This document shows, one piece after another, positions 22,993 to 35,854 of a stretch of DNA of 64,000 nucleotides (its first letter is position 1; each line of letters begins with the position of its first letter). The translations under genes and the position numbers were made by a program. The DNA is from Spinacia oleracea (Eukaryota > Streptophyta > Magnoliopsida > Caryophyllales > Amaranthaceae): assembly GCF_020520425.1 (NCBI RefSeq), contig NC_079487.1, positions 106,736,141-106,800,140 of the forward strand, given 5' to 3'. A model generated the notes under the pieces. That model made no database searches, was not told the DNA's origin, and worked only from the letters and a program-made list of their open reading frames with translations.

Positions 22993-25900
22993 ATGGTGAC
23001 CTCCATCGTTTCTCTTGTTGTGTTAGCTTGCATCTTGTACTTGATCATCAACCATTCAGTGGAATCTCCGAAGCATAAGACGGTGGGTGTTTACTTTAAC
23101 ACGACGGCGCCGGAGATTGCTCGGACAGATGATGACTATATTTGCGCTACACTAGATTGGTGGCCTTCTGATAAGTGTGACTATGGTTCTTGTAGCTGGG
23201 GTGAAGCCTCTCTTCTCAATTTGGTTGGTATTCTACTTTTCCTTCCTTATTTCTTTGGGTTTTAAACTCTTTTTCATTTCTTTGTTTGTTATATGTATTT
23301 CAACTAAACGACCTGTTTGCCATCTCTACTTGATAATTCGGGTACGATAAACTTTGGTGGTGATGAGAGTTAATTGCAAGCACTTAATTATCAGATAACA
23401 AGAGTAAAAATGACAAAAGGAAGAGATAATTGAAATTTCCATTACTTGAATTGTGAAGTGATTAACAGTGTGGATAAAGTAAGGTTAAAGCGACAGATGA
23501 GGATGAGGAAATAGTATTGTCGTAGGGTTATTTTTTTTGTACTTGTTAGGATTTTTATTCTATGTTAAAGTAAGATGAAAGTGGGGTAGTGGGTGAATTA
23601 AATTTTTTTTTTTTGACGGATGGTTGAATTATTTATTATATTAAAAAGATGATGCGAGTAAGTGAGGGAACCACAAGAAAGAGAAAAATATTAATATAAT
23701 TGAAAATATGGACCAAAACATGTCAAAAAAAAAAAGTATGTCTCTTTTTAAAATACGGTCTTTAAATAAAGTATATCTCTTTTTAAAATACCGAGAGAGT
23801 TTGTTAAAAAAAAAAAAAAAAAAATACCGAGAGTTTGTTAAAAAAAAAATTAAAAAAAAAGTGAAGAAGTCATACGACATTTACAATGATTCTCATGCTT
23901 TGTGAATTAAAAACAGAAATTTAGCCTAGTGTTTAAAATTGACTTGTGTACGGTAGTTATCAGGTTCGAATCTTTCCACCCTGTTTGTAATTTGTATTAC
24001 CCTCGTATCTCATTCGCACCAAAAGAGAAGAAGAAAACGGAAAAAAAGAATAACACAATTTTTACCACCAAAAGAGAAGAAGAAAAAGAAAAACAAAAAA
24101 AAGAATGACATACTTCGTAATTTTTACCTTTGATGCGAGCATCAATTTTACGCTTTTTCGATGCTTCCCGGCCACCTTATGAAATACGGAGTGCATAATA
24201 ATAGTGCACACTTTGAATTAAAAAAAGAGGAATGATATCCACTTGAGTTAGCTTATGCTTTGTGGATGCAATGGCGATGATGGCGCGCTGATTATTTTAA
24301 TACTTGAAACATAAGGAACATGCGATCGATCTGATTACCACTGATGATAGCCAAGTGACTAAGCAAGCTCCATTCATATTTAAATGATTTTGTTTATCCC
24401 AATTTCTACACTTTTACCAAAAGAAAGAAGAGAAAAAAAAGAATAGGTTCAATTTAATCGAATTTTTTATTTGAAATTTTTTTTACGTAGGAAAATTCAT
24501 GCATTAATTCCCTTAAATTCACTCAACTAAGCTTAAATGCAGAATGCAGTGCAAATATCTCCTGTCCATGTACCTTACAACTTAATCAGAAATTAGAGTG
24601 ATCTCTTCTTAGCTAATTAAATAATTAGTGTCTTTTCTAACATCTGTAGGATCTGAACAACACAATTCTGTCAAACGCTGTAAAAGGTAAGCTTCGACGC
24701 TCCAATTACCCCGTACCAGTCTCCAGCATCGACATATGTGATAATGTATACATAAGTATTATTTATATGATTTTGCAGCATTTTCACCCCTGAAAATCAG
24801 AATGGGTGGAACATTACAGGATAAGCTAATCTATCAAACAAATTACCAACAAACTTGTAACCCATTTGTCAAGAATATCTCTCAACTTCTTAGTTTCTCA
24901 GAAGGCTGTCTTCCCATGGCGCGATGGGATGACCTCAACAAGTTCTTCACAGATACAGGGTATCTACTTATTTCAATCTCGCTCGCTCCACTTTTATCAA
25001 CACATTCTTTTACTAATAATTAATATGCCTAACTAAACAAATGCATCTTTCATATTGGCATTTCTGTAACCAGGGCTGTTGTTACATTCGGGTTGAATGC
25101 GCTTACAGGAAGAACTATACACCCAGATGGGTCAGCAGAAGGAGCTTGGGATCCTAGCAACGCCGAATCACTTTTGAGGTACACAGTCAACAAGAGATAC
25201 ACTATCTACGGATGGGAACTTGGTATGAACTTCTCAAGAGTGAATTGCTCACAAGTTTTCAAGCAAATCAAACTAGTCTTACATATTTTTGATGTTTTGA
25301 ACAACTGATAGGAAATGAACTGAGTGGAAATGGAATTGGTGCGAGGGTAACAGCTCAGCAGTATGCTTCAGATGTACAAACCCTGCAACATTTGATTGAA
25401 AAGGTGTATGTAGGCTCTGAGACAAAGCCTATACTGCTTGGCCCTGGAGGATTTTTTGATGCTGCGTGGTTCGCTGAGTTTATTGGAAAAACAACCAAGT
25501 CTCTCCAAGCTATCACCCACCATGTCTATAATCTTGGTGCAGGTAAAAGTGTAAAACTCACCCATTCAAAATCATCTGACTCAAAATATAAGGAACCAGC
25601 ACCCAATCAGTCTCCATATCAGTCTAAATTTTCATGGGATTAGTATAACTAACATGGCTATGCACACCTACAGATGGTTGTGTGTCAGGCCAGGTCGGGC
25701 TTCGAGCCGAGTCCACTGGCCGTGGGCCTGAGCGGGCCATGCTCACGCCAAGCCTACACTGTATTGTGCCGAGTTCAGCCGAGCCGAAAGGTTCAAAATA
25801 GGGCCCAGGCCCACGGGCCGTCGTGCCTACGCCTACTTTTACAAACTTAAGCGTACTTTGGCGTGCTTTTTCGGAAAAAAGGCAGCCCAGGCCCGACCCA

Positions 25901-27235
25901 CGACTTCTTGCTCGTGTCGGGTCGTGTTTTTTCGAGCCTGAGACGGACCAGACTTTTTCAACCTTTTTTTCTTAATCTGGTTTTCAGGTGACGACAACGG
26001 CCTTGTGGGTAGGATATTAGATCCATCCCTCCTTAACAGGGAAGCAAGTGTATTCAGAAACATCCAACAGGACATAAGGAATTCAGGGACTTCAGCTGCT
26101 GCTTGGGTTGGTGAAGCAGGTGGTGCTTTTAACAGTGGTCGCAATCATGTGACAAATGCTTTTGTCATGAGCTTCTGGTAAGCTTTTCCACATCATTCAG
26201 CCACTTAAACACAACTGATGAATTCCCTTAGCTTAAGTTTCTGGGCTTTTATAAACAACAATAGGTACTTAGATCAGCTAGGAATGGCAGCAACCTATGA
26301 TACCAAAACTTATTGCAGACAAACTTTGATTGGAGGAAACTATGGGCTTCTTGATAAATCCAGTTTTGTGCCAAATCCTGATTATTACAGGTATTATAAG
26401 TCTAACTATGAATTGTATTGCTACATTTGTGAAGCAAAAACACACAATTTTTGAAATCACAAAAAAGTTGTATTATTACTGACTTGTGATATTTGTAGTG
26501 CTCTTCTTTGGCACCGTTTGATGGGAAAACAAGTTCTCTCCACAACCGTTTCTGGGACGAGTAATTTACGAGCTTACACTCATTGCTCGAAGCAATCTGT
26601 GAGTACTATCAATTCCCATATCAAGGTCTTACTACATATGGTTTTAAAAATGTATTTACTGCGTATTTCAGCCACTTCAGTCAAAACAATACGAAGCATT
26701 TCCTACAACAGTTGTATACTTTCTATATTTTTTATCAAGGAAAAAGAATGTCACCCCATACAAATTTGAAACCTTTTATTTAAAGTTGATTATTTCATGA
26801 CAGTTCAGTAGAGAAAAGACAGGAAATAGTGTAAGAAGAGGCTAAGTTTGATCTGACATACCGTGTTTATTCATTCAGCAAGGCATCACATTGCTCTTAA
26901 TCAACCTCGAAGCTGAGGTGACCTTTAGAGTCAACATATCTACAGAAACAGGCAGCATTTTAGCACAAAGCAGCGGTTCATTTGCTAGGAAATCCAAGTT
27001 TGAAAAAATGCCAATAATCATGAATACAAGAGAAGAATACCACCTGACGGCCCCTGGTAGAGATTTGAGCAGCAAAAAAGTGCTTCTAAATGGGAGAGTT
27101 TTGTCTGTCGATTCCTCCGGAAGCATTCCATTACTGAAACCTGCAATTGTACATTTAAATGATCCAATAACTGTTGCGCCATTCTCGGCTGCATTTGTAC
27201 ATATACCGAGCATTGTTTCACATGCTTGTAAATAG
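22993..27235 (+). CDS. Heparanase-like protein (GH79 endo-beta-glucuronidase)
   Basis: Nine exons: 22993-23223, 24650-24686, 24779-24959, 25074-25222, 25312-25542, 25988-26177, 26265-26390, 26499-26598 and 26879-27235. All introns are GT-AG, and the frame stays open to TAG, giving 533 aa, the usual size of plant heparanase-like (GUS) proteins. Residues 1-22 form a hydrophobic signal peptide or anchor, so the protein should enter the secretory route and act in wall or apoplast on glucuronic-acid-containing glycans such as arabinogalactan-proteins. The GH79 domain shows the proton-donor Glu in GWELGNEL (about E202) and the nucleophile Glu in WVGEAGGAF (about E319). The ATG at 22993 is the first in the frame after the TATA box. 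Exon 2 is only 37 nt. Intron 1 holds a SINE-like fragment and intron 5 a GC-rich repeat. No breaks were seen, so I regard it as functional. Confidence 0.93.
23905..24010 (+). mobile_element. tRNA-derived SINE-like fragment in intron 1
   Basis: TAGCCTAGTGT (23922-23932) resembles a pol III A box, and GGTTCGAATCT (23963-23973) a B box, about 30 bp apart as in plant SINE heads. Neither a tail nor target duplications could be placed, so the limits are approximate. Confidence 0.45.
25670..25980. repeat. GC-rich dispersed repeat in intron 5 of the heparanase-like gene
   Basis: The block is rich in GGCCCACGGGCC-like and CGAGCC motifs and contrasts sharply with the AT-rich intron. It resembles the GGCCCGACCCGG-rich hAT-like elements near 58.6-58.9 kb, but I could not place termini. 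Confidence 0.45.
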
Positions 27236-27671
27236 AAACAGATACATATCACAATAGATTCAAATAGAAAGATAGAGCACAAATGTAAAAAGTATCATAG
27301 TGAAGCTTCATTATTCGTAGCCATGAACCCATCTCTTTTTTCAACTGTATTTGAGCACATTCCCAACCTGGCTTCCACAAAATAACAACGCAAGGACTCA
27401 AATGGAACTGGAAACACAATGGTGCTTCATTCATACTCAAATAAACACAACAAGGGTACTCAAAAACCATTAATACGGAGAAAATGTTCCCCGTAAGAGT
27501 ACTAAAATTTTAATCCACAAATCCTATGCTCATCCTAAAGTTTCTTCATAGGAAGGCTTAAAATCATCTAAAAGCAAAATTTCCGAAATTCTAAATGACG
27601 TCTCCTTAGGTAAACATATGTTGCTTGAATTTCAAGCTCTGATCTGGTACGAAAAAAATCACTTTATTGAC
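27236..27671. other. Shared 3' interval of two convergent genes
   Basis: Only 436 bp separate the stop codons of the heparanase-like gene (+) and the cysteinyl-tRNA synthetase gene (-), so their 3' UTRs and terminators probably lie close together or overlap. No coding signal was seen. Confidence 0.6.
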
Positions 27672-30600
27672 TCAGTTAGTTACTGTTGGCTCTTGCTGTA
27701 GTGCGGTAGGAACCACAGGTCTCCAAGTCGTTCCTTCTGGGCTGTCCATCAGAGTAATTCCCACTGCAGCCAATTCTTTTCTTACTGCATCTGACTTCTC
27801 ATACTCTTTGTTCTTCCTTGATGTATCTCTCTCTTCAATCTTTTGCTTAACTTCAGCTTCTGACATTTTGGCACGTTTTAAAGCTTTCTCTTTGAGCTGA
27901 TGTAGAGCCTGCAAAACCACAATTTGACATTAGTTACAGTTTTTCAAGATTCTTATAGCTGCAATTGATATAAAATTATCAAAAATATCTACCTCTGAGT
28001 AACTTGTTGGCATCAACCCAAGAGCAACCAGCACATTTCTGACTGCCTTCTCTAAGGCTGCAAGTGATTCAATTCGCAGCTCACGCTTCTTTCCCTGTAG
28101 TGCAAATGTAAAAAATCTATTAAAGAAGATGCCAAACTAGAAAGGCATTCTCTCCTTAACGGAATCATAATGAGCATGGGGTGGTAGAAAATAAGTGACT
28201 ACAAGAGAGCATCCAATTTTCTCCTTGCAAACAAAACCTACAAAGTAACCAAATGCACAGATCACAGCGTTCTGAAATTTGTCACTCATTTATCTTTCGG
28301 CCCGTTTGGAAGCCGGTAATAAATGTCGGCAATGGGAATCAACTTGAGTATAATTTGGCAAGGAACGTAACATTATAATCTCCATGGTGATGCAATCTCA
28401 TCCCCAAACTTGTGTTTATCTTCGTACATTTTCATTCTCACCCAATACCACCCCGAAAATGGCAACGGATGGTAATGAAAGTTTAGGAAGAAAAATAGAC
28501 AATTTGGGGGTGAACTAGCATTTCCACGGGAAGACATTGATTATCCTTACAATTTACATACAAATTTCATTCTTATTAAAACTTTTATTACCGGCTTCCA
28601 AAAGAGCCATTTATGTTTTTAAGTTTACTCGATTCTATTATCTTCTAGAGTTGGGCAAAGCAGATATCCATCTATTTCAAGTGAAAGTATATCATATCCA
28701 GTGAACATTGGTTAATAAAGCCTCTGCAAGTGGACTTAGCTTAATAAATCTTTCTTCTATGACTTACAACAGGTCACCCATAAAAGAACGAAATCACTTT
28801 ATACTCACATAAGTCGACTTGCATATTCGACTTTATACTCGCATAAGTTGGACCCCAACCCAACCCCCCTACCCTCATTATAGAGGAGGAGAGAAAAGGA
28901 GGGGTGGTAGAAAGAAGGGAAAATATTCTGAGCCTTATCAACTTCCATTAGCTTTGGAAAATCCAATTGAGGACATAGTCAAATAATTCAGACCAATAAC
29001 ATGACATGATGACTTCATATATGAATCAAGCGGAAATTTTCTACCTTGCGAGTATGAAGAAGATCATTGATGGTCTTCAATGGGTCAGAAAGTCCAGCAA
29101 GAACAACTGGAGTGTGAAGATCATCTGACATTGAAATGACAAAAGTATTTTGGAAATCTTTGATGCAACTTGCAATATCCTGCGGAATTGAGTCCTTCAA
29201 ACTAGCCTTTTCATGCTCTTTCAGAAAAAGTTGACTATCAAATAATGTCTGCATACAGATTACATTACATATTAGAAACAAGGGCAGTAGGAGAACAAAA
29301 CCACATACTATCTACGGGCTCGTTCGTTATCCTTCTTTCAGTTTCCAGAAGTAAGAAAATCACAAAAAGTAGTTTCTTGTTTTATGTTGTTAATTTTAAA
29401 AATCAACATGATTCTTATTAAAGGCATGAATGACTTTTAGTTCACGAGTCAACCAATATTTTATGCCATTCAAAATCATAAAACCAAAAGAAAACTGACA
29501 ATGATACGTAACAAACCCTGGTTTTGCACAAATCACAATCAAAATTAAATGACAAAGTATAGTGAAAGGAGCTTAAGCAGAGAGGCAGTAAGTTTTAAGG
29601 CATCAGAATTCACACCATAATTTCAAGTTTTCAACATTCTGACCATGCAAGGAGAATTGGCTATTTCCATTTACCGTGTAGGAAAGAAGTGTAGGTTTAG
29701 GACCCCAAGTCTATGTTAGGGAGACACTAGAAATTACCTAATATAGAATGGTTTGAATGTTTTATAAGTTTAAATCACCATTTTCATGCAAAAACATAAA
29801 TGCAAACATACCTGGTATATGTAGAAAATACGTTCTGATGCAAACTCCAGTAATGCATCAGAGTAATTTATTGGAGAACGATAGTGGGTTCCCATGAGGA
29901 AGAGTCTCAAGGCAAGCGGGTGATAAAGCTCTATAACCTAGGAAGACCAAGAGAAGCTAGATCAGTAGACTAACCATAAAAGGAAAGGTTACGAATAGGT
30001 GAACCAAAGATCACAAACTTGGTACCGAAAAGCTTGTTCAGCTAACTCAATATACCTGCCGGATTGTGAAGAAGTTACCAAGAGATTTGGACATTTTTTC
30101 CGAATTAATAGTGACAAATCCATTGTGCACCCAATAGCTTATATTACTTTCACAACATGCAGCACAGCTCTGAACGATTTCATTTTCATGGTGAGGAAAC
30201 ATAAGGTCCATCCCACCACCATGTATGTCAAAAGAGTAGCCCAAATACACAGCACTCATAGCACTGCATTCGATATGCCAACCAGGTCTTCCAGGACCCC
30301 ATGGACTCTCCCAAAAGGGCTCTCCTTCTTTGGCAGACTGTAGAAACAGAATAGTTTTGTAAAAAGTCACAGATCAAAAGCAGGCTAAGCAAGCCAAACA
30401 ATGCAACAAAAGTAAAAGAACAAATAGTCAACCATCAGCTTGCTGCATGCATCATTGAGGGGAGGTGGTATATTTTTTGCATTCTTTAGAATTGAGCAGT
30501 GAGAAAACAAAGAATAAGAAAAAGTTAATATGACAATGCTTTCAGTCAGAAGCTCAGAACTCGATTATGTAATGCGAACAAACAAATATTACTCAGGCTC

Positions 30601-33245
30601 GGAGAAAAATAATCAAATATGACATCATGGCTGGCTATTCTCAAAAGTCTTGGCATGGTCTAACATGAAGTGCCCTAGTATCATGTTACCTGATTCGCTA
30701 GTATGAGATTTGGTACGGGTTCGCAATTCGCTACCTAATTTTCCAAATTAGACCAAAAATTGTACAATTTCATGTTATAATTCCTTTTCGGTTCGTGGGA
30801 GAGATTAGAGAATTAGGTAACACTTATCATGTTATATTCAACATTGAGGTGTTAACCATTGTACCAATTAATTCCCAGTTGGACATAGAATTGAAGTAGA
30901 ACATAGAAGAGAACAAAGCACTTTCCGCAATCAGTAAACAAGCTGGATGGAATACGTAGGGAACAAGTACTGAGCAATAGCTACTATAGATTTTCCCCAC
31001 TCTCCCACTATACCAGATAACCAGATACTGAAATACTGTTGCATAATTATTAACCTTGATACAGTAATACTTCGTGTAACCAAAGATGATTTCTGCTCCA
31101 AGGATTTCCGGAAAAATATGGAAGGATAAATGGAAAACAGAAAAATATCCAAAATAAGTACTTACTTTCCATAATGCAAAATCAGCTGGATTTTTCTTTC
31201 TCGAGTCAACAGCTACTCGCTCACCAGCTCGATTGTCCTCCAATCTCCGTCCTGACAATCGCCCATAATCAGGGATCTTTGTCACAGAAAAGTAGACATC
31301 CCCATCCACACTGTAGGCATAGCCATTATCAACAATCTGCCAAGACAGTGAGGTAAAACAGAGATTATATGCAGAGCCTACTCTGCAAAAAATGAAGTTA
31401 AACAGCAAAAAGAACCTTTTAAATTTTGCAATACAGTCCTCAACGTAAAACAAATATGCTAAAAGAATCTCTTCCCCCATCAAAGTACATGTAGGCATAT
31501 AGCATCACGCCACGAACTTAGGAATCAACTTATCCTGATAATATAACTTGAAAAATAAAATACCTGCTTGATCATGTCTATAATTTGTGGTATGTGATCT
31601 GAGACACGAGGTTCTACCGAAGGAGGCAAACAATGAAGATAATACATGTCTTGTAGAAATTCGTCACAAAAACGTCTGCTAAGAGATATTGGATTCTCCC
31701 CCAGTTCGTTGGCTCTGGCAATTATCTACAGAATTCGAAAATTCCATACTCAGGTATCCTGTCAGAAAAATAATAAGACAGTCGGTACATGACATCAAAT
31801 ATTAAGCCAAGGCTACAATCACATTGAAGCCCTAAAATGTTGATTGCTTGAACATGACAAAAGTTTTAGCTTGAACAATGACAGATGCTATTTGTAAATG
31901 GAAGAATTTGAGGCAGGAAGTTTAGGACAGGAGTAAAGATCATAATCATGACAGCCAAAAGGAAGAAGCCTAACTATCATAAGCACATAACAGAGCAGCT
32001 TGTTAGCTAACCTTGTCATCAACATCAGTGAAGTTCCGAACATAACAGACTTCATAACCCATATACTTGAGGTGCCTGCCAAATCAACAGATAGCCAGAA
32101 ACAGCACTATTCAGCTGATATAAAAGCAAAGAAGACTCATCTTAGACAGAAAAGACTTGTCCAGTTCCACCACTTTAGGCAACTACCATGGTAAATTGAA
32201 GTCGCGAGTACACTGGAGAAATCTTTGATGTCACTAAATTTCTCCCAATTCTAACTGTTAACTGAAGTTGCTTGAAATTAACGAAAAAGAGGGGATATTT
32301 CAACTACATTCCGTATTTTACGGTAAATTTGCTATTCTATTATGTTATTTACAACAAATAAGGCCAAAATTAAGCTGCATACCACATTTTATGCAGTCTT
32401 TACATTAGTTCAAATCATAAAAAGGAGAAAGTCAATAGAAACGAGAAATCGTTTAATGATTCATATCAAATAAACAAGAACTATGCTCGATATCGCTTTG
32501 GACAAAGTATCATTCAAACAACCACATGAAATCCTGAATGTCACCCTAATCACAGCATAAATCATCAAATCATTTAACCTAATCCATTCAACTAAACACA
32601 ATTTTTTTTGGTGAACCACAATAAAGCTTTCACCTTTGCATACTCAAATCAACAACAGCCACACACACACACACACATTCCCAATTTACATTGCAAACAA
32701 TCAGCAAATTCAGTTCTCAATCCAAAACAAAAAATAAGTGACAGGCATTTAAATTTCAACAAGCCATAAAATACAACAAAAACAAAACCCAGAAATTTCA
32801 CAGCAATAAATCAAAATTGACATAATTAGAAAGTTGTATAAAATTAAAGGATTAACCTGTAGAGAATATCAAAGGTAACATAAGCTCGGGCATGACCAAT
32901 ATGACTATAATCATAAGCAGTGACCCCACAGACATACATTCCCACATTGCCATCAACTTTTGGCTTAAACAACTCCTTCTGCCTGCTCATTGTATTATAA
33001 AGCCACATTTCTTTCTTGATTTCACCCTCTAATTTATCTTTGTTGGAGCCATTGACCATATTGTTATTGGTATTTTTGCCATTAATCGAGGCCGTGGAAC
33101 AAAAGAAACGAATCCTTTTGTTAATTGCATGATTTCTGGATTGATTGGTGAATTGAGAACGAAACTGAAATGGGGTTTTGGAGAGAGAAAGAGGGGATAG
33201 ATATGGCGGGAGGAAGGGTTTGCAGCACCTCACCAGGGTCACCAT
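27672..33245 (-). CDS. SYCO: Cysteine--tRNA ligase, organellar type
   Basis: Nine exons on the minus strand: 33245-32857, 32075-32012, 31725-31564, 31336-31166, 30337-30056, 29937-29812, 29248-29045, 28094-27993 and 27908-27672. All introns are GT-AG, and the 578-aa product is close to the Arabidopsis chloroplast/mitochondrial enzyme. It charges tRNA-Cys. The basic, Ser-rich first ~55 residues look like a dual-targeting transit peptide. Class I signatures are intact: HIGH at about 115-118 and KMSKS at about 343-347. The zinc site is Cys106, Cys286, His311 and Glu315, with spacing equal to E. coli CysRS. The C-terminal helical and anticodon-binding part ends at TGA (27672-27674). MITEs lie in introns 4 and 7. 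It is very probably functional. Confidence 0.95.
28299..28608. mobile_element. MITE in CysRS intron 7 (hAT-like ends)
   Basis: The terminal inverted repeats are GGCCCGTTTGGAAGCCGG on the left and its near-complement ending in GGCTTCCAAAAGAGCC on the right, about 310 bp apart. There is no coding sequence. I could not define the target duplication with confidence. Confidence 0.7.
30685..30821. mobile_element. Small TIR element in CysRS intron 4
   Basis: This 137-bp element has ends GTTACCTGATTCG and GAATTAGGTAAC (inverted). The same ends flank a larger relative at 39966-40367 in another gene's intron. The flanking duplication is unclear. Confidence 0.6.
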
Positions 33246-33337
33246 TTTCGGTTTTGGGGATAATTAGATTGCGGTTTCGCCACTTCGGGTTCATGAACCC
33301 ATTATAAATGGCCCACATAGTTGATTGTTCTCATTAA

Positions 33338-33960
33338 TCTATCTCTAATGGTTGTAGCTAGGGCACTACTCCGTAGCTTGAGATTTATAAAAGTGTCAAG
33401 CTAATAGCTAGACTATTATAGTGAAAATAATAAATTATCTTGTCCAAGTAAGAGCATCTTCAATGATTGTAGTTATGGATTTGCTTGAAATTTATAAAAG
33501 TTTCAAGCTAATAGCTAGATCATTGGAGTAAGAGTAATAAATTAGCTTGGTCAAGCAAATTAGCTTGTTGCTTAACAACTCGCTCCCAAAATATACCAAA
33601 TAATTAATTAACAAATGAGACAAGTGGGACCAATTTAAATAACATGCTAGTTGCTAGCTATTGGAGCACAAATTAGCTAGACAATATAATAGTTTGAAAT
33701 TTTATGTGGCATAATAAGCTAATTGTCCAATTAGCTTACCATTAGAGATTTAGAGATGCTCTAAATTAGCTTAAACAAACTAATTTGTTTAACAACTAGC
33801 TCTCAAAATTGCCAAATAATTAATTGACAAGTGGGACAAATTTAAATAACTAGCTAGTTGCTAGCAATTGGAGCACAAATTAGCTAGACAAAAAAATAGC
33901 TTGAAATCTTATGCGGCATAACAAGCTAATTGTCAAATTAGCTTACTATTGGAGGTGCTC
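33338..33960. mobile_element. Harbinger/Tourist-like MITE, outer copy
   Basis: The right end reads CTATTGGAGGTGCTC, followed by TAA (33961-33963). The left end (TATCTCTAATGG) follows TAA at 33335-33337 but is diverged. A second member of the same family (33452-33761) is inserted inside it. The flanking halves of the outer copy match the corresponding halves of the inner copy. It lies just upstream of the CysRS gene. Confidence 0.7.
33452..33761. mobile_element. Harbinger/Tourist-like MITE nested in its own family
   Basis: This 310-bp element has ends GAGCATCTTCAAT and ...AGAGATGCTC and is flanked by TAA (33449-33451 and 33762-33764). Its interior repeats the AAGCTAATAGCTAG and GGAGCACAAATTAGCTAG motifs also seen in the outer copy. 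Confidence 0.78.
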
Positions 33961-33963
33961 TAA

Positions 33964-34746
33964 TGTAAACTAAACTCAAACAAACTTTAAACCCCTATTA
34001 AAATAGGATTTGAATATGGGACCTGTCACATGTAAAATGATGTCTTACCATCTTAGTCAATCATTGGATATTTTCTTTTTTGCACATAGGTAACTTAAAA
34101 CATCAAATTGTATATCTATACTAACATTTTACGTATTATACACCATAATATGATATTCAAAGTAGTAACCTGGGGCATCGACCGAGCCAAACACTAGTTA
34201 ATTAATATATATTTCGTAATAAAGAACAAATAATCTAATCTAACCTAACCTAACTATCTATGAGTTTGTCCCACGCGTTTTTAAAATTTCATAAACACAC
34301 CACATATTTATTAAGGAGTACTAAACTCACCAAACGAGTCGGTCAAATCAGGCTGAGATTTAAAGAACTTCGATTTTAGGTCATTTTCACGCTTTGTGTC
34401 AGGTTCAAGTCGTACCGTGTTAGTGAACCAAAATATGAAAATCAGAAAAAATAGTTTCCATATTTTTGTCAGTTTTAAAAATCAACATGCAAATATGACT
34501 ACTTTTTAGTTCAAATCTAAAAAAACTAGGTAAAAGTTACAAAAAAAACTAGGTAAAAGTTACATTAGTGCACAAGAAACTTATTGTACACCTTGTGCGT
34601 GCAAGACCGTCTGTAATCTAATAGTATACCGTGCATTACTATTTTGCCTTATATATAGATTTTTACCCAAAAAAATGTTAAAAAGAATTGTGTGAATAGT
34701 AAAAAATGTCAAATTATTACAACTAAAATTGTACAAGGTACTAGAC
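33964..34746. other. Intergenic between divergent genes
   Basis: AT-rich. Near 34005-34070 a sequence resembling a degenerate SINE head in reverse orientation can be read (complement of ATTCAAATCC with an upstream TGACTAAGATGG), but it is weak. No gene was seen. Confidence 0.4.
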
Positions 34747-35278
34747 TAGACCTGTCAAACGGATTGAGTTACAAAATTACTTTGGGGTTCAGGGTAAATC
34801 GGGTTGGTCAATTTCGACTTTATAAATGCTAGTTCAAGTCCCATAACTTTCAGGTTGCGGGCGACCCTAGGGGTGGAGAGATTTTAAACGCGTATTAATT
34901 TTTTATTAATTTGGATATTAATTATACAAAAATATGCGGACAAATTAACAAAGTTTCATACACAAGATAATATTTAGTCAAATTCAACAATAAAATAGCG
35001 TATAATTCAAATCAAAAGTATGCTACACCCAACAATAACAACAACGCGTTTATTGTGTTTAAAAATTCATCATAATCTCATTTATTATTATAAATTCAAC
35101 AATTTTCAATCGATCGGATTAAAACGGGTTCGGTCGAATTTAACCCATTATGTTGGGGTCCAATAAAATCGGATTGCTGGTCATAAAATCTTATTTCAAG
35201 ATTCAATTTTTTCTACTCGGTCTCAGATTAGATTTCGGGGTTGGGTTGATTTTTGACCGGTCTCTTTGACCCATCCTA
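34747..35278. mobile_element. hAT-like non-autonomous element (probable)
   Basis: The left end TAGACCTGTCAAACGG and the right end ...TTTGACCCATCCTA form imperfect inverted repeats. The left end resembles the hAT-type ends at 58597-58908 (TAGACCTGATCAA). No matching 8-bp duplication was found, so the limits are tentative. The right end lies close to the presumed transcription start of the next gene. Confidence 0.45.
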
Positions 35279-35854
35279 GAACTTGCCAAATATACTCCGC
35301 CACATTTCGCAAATTCGCAAGTCAGACTCATACGAGCCCCTTGAAATTCCTCGTCCTCCATTATATCGCCAACTGCAAGCGGTGGTGCTTCCATCCCACT
35401 CCACCCCTTGTATCAGCTGCTATCGACTCCGAGGTATCTTCTAACCTAATTTCACCTGTTCAATTCCTATTTCTCTTGCAATTTCGATTTCTTCAATTGA
35501 TTCTATTTTTATAATCACTTTTTCTTCTCAATTTATCATTTCCATTTTGTTTAATTTTCATTGCCGAGAAACTCATTTTTTTGGGTGATTTTTTCATGTT
35601 TAATCGAGCTTAAGCACATTTGTTATGGTCATATTCATTAATTTTCAATTTTTCCGAATTATTTTGCGAATTAGTGATGAAGTACAGTGGGTAGTGATGA
35701 TCTTACACACTGATTTTCTTATTTCTCCAAGTTAATTTTGTGAATTACTGATGCACTTATTGATTTCAGTGTGTAATTCTAGTTCTGATTTTCGCAGGGT
35801 TGAACTGTGTATTATGTGACGGACATCAATAGTGCAGTAGGGTTATTGCAACTT

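Noticed and set aside
30827-31498. A 223-codon minus-strand frame
   Set aside because: It is CysRS exon 4 plus unspliced intron on both sides.
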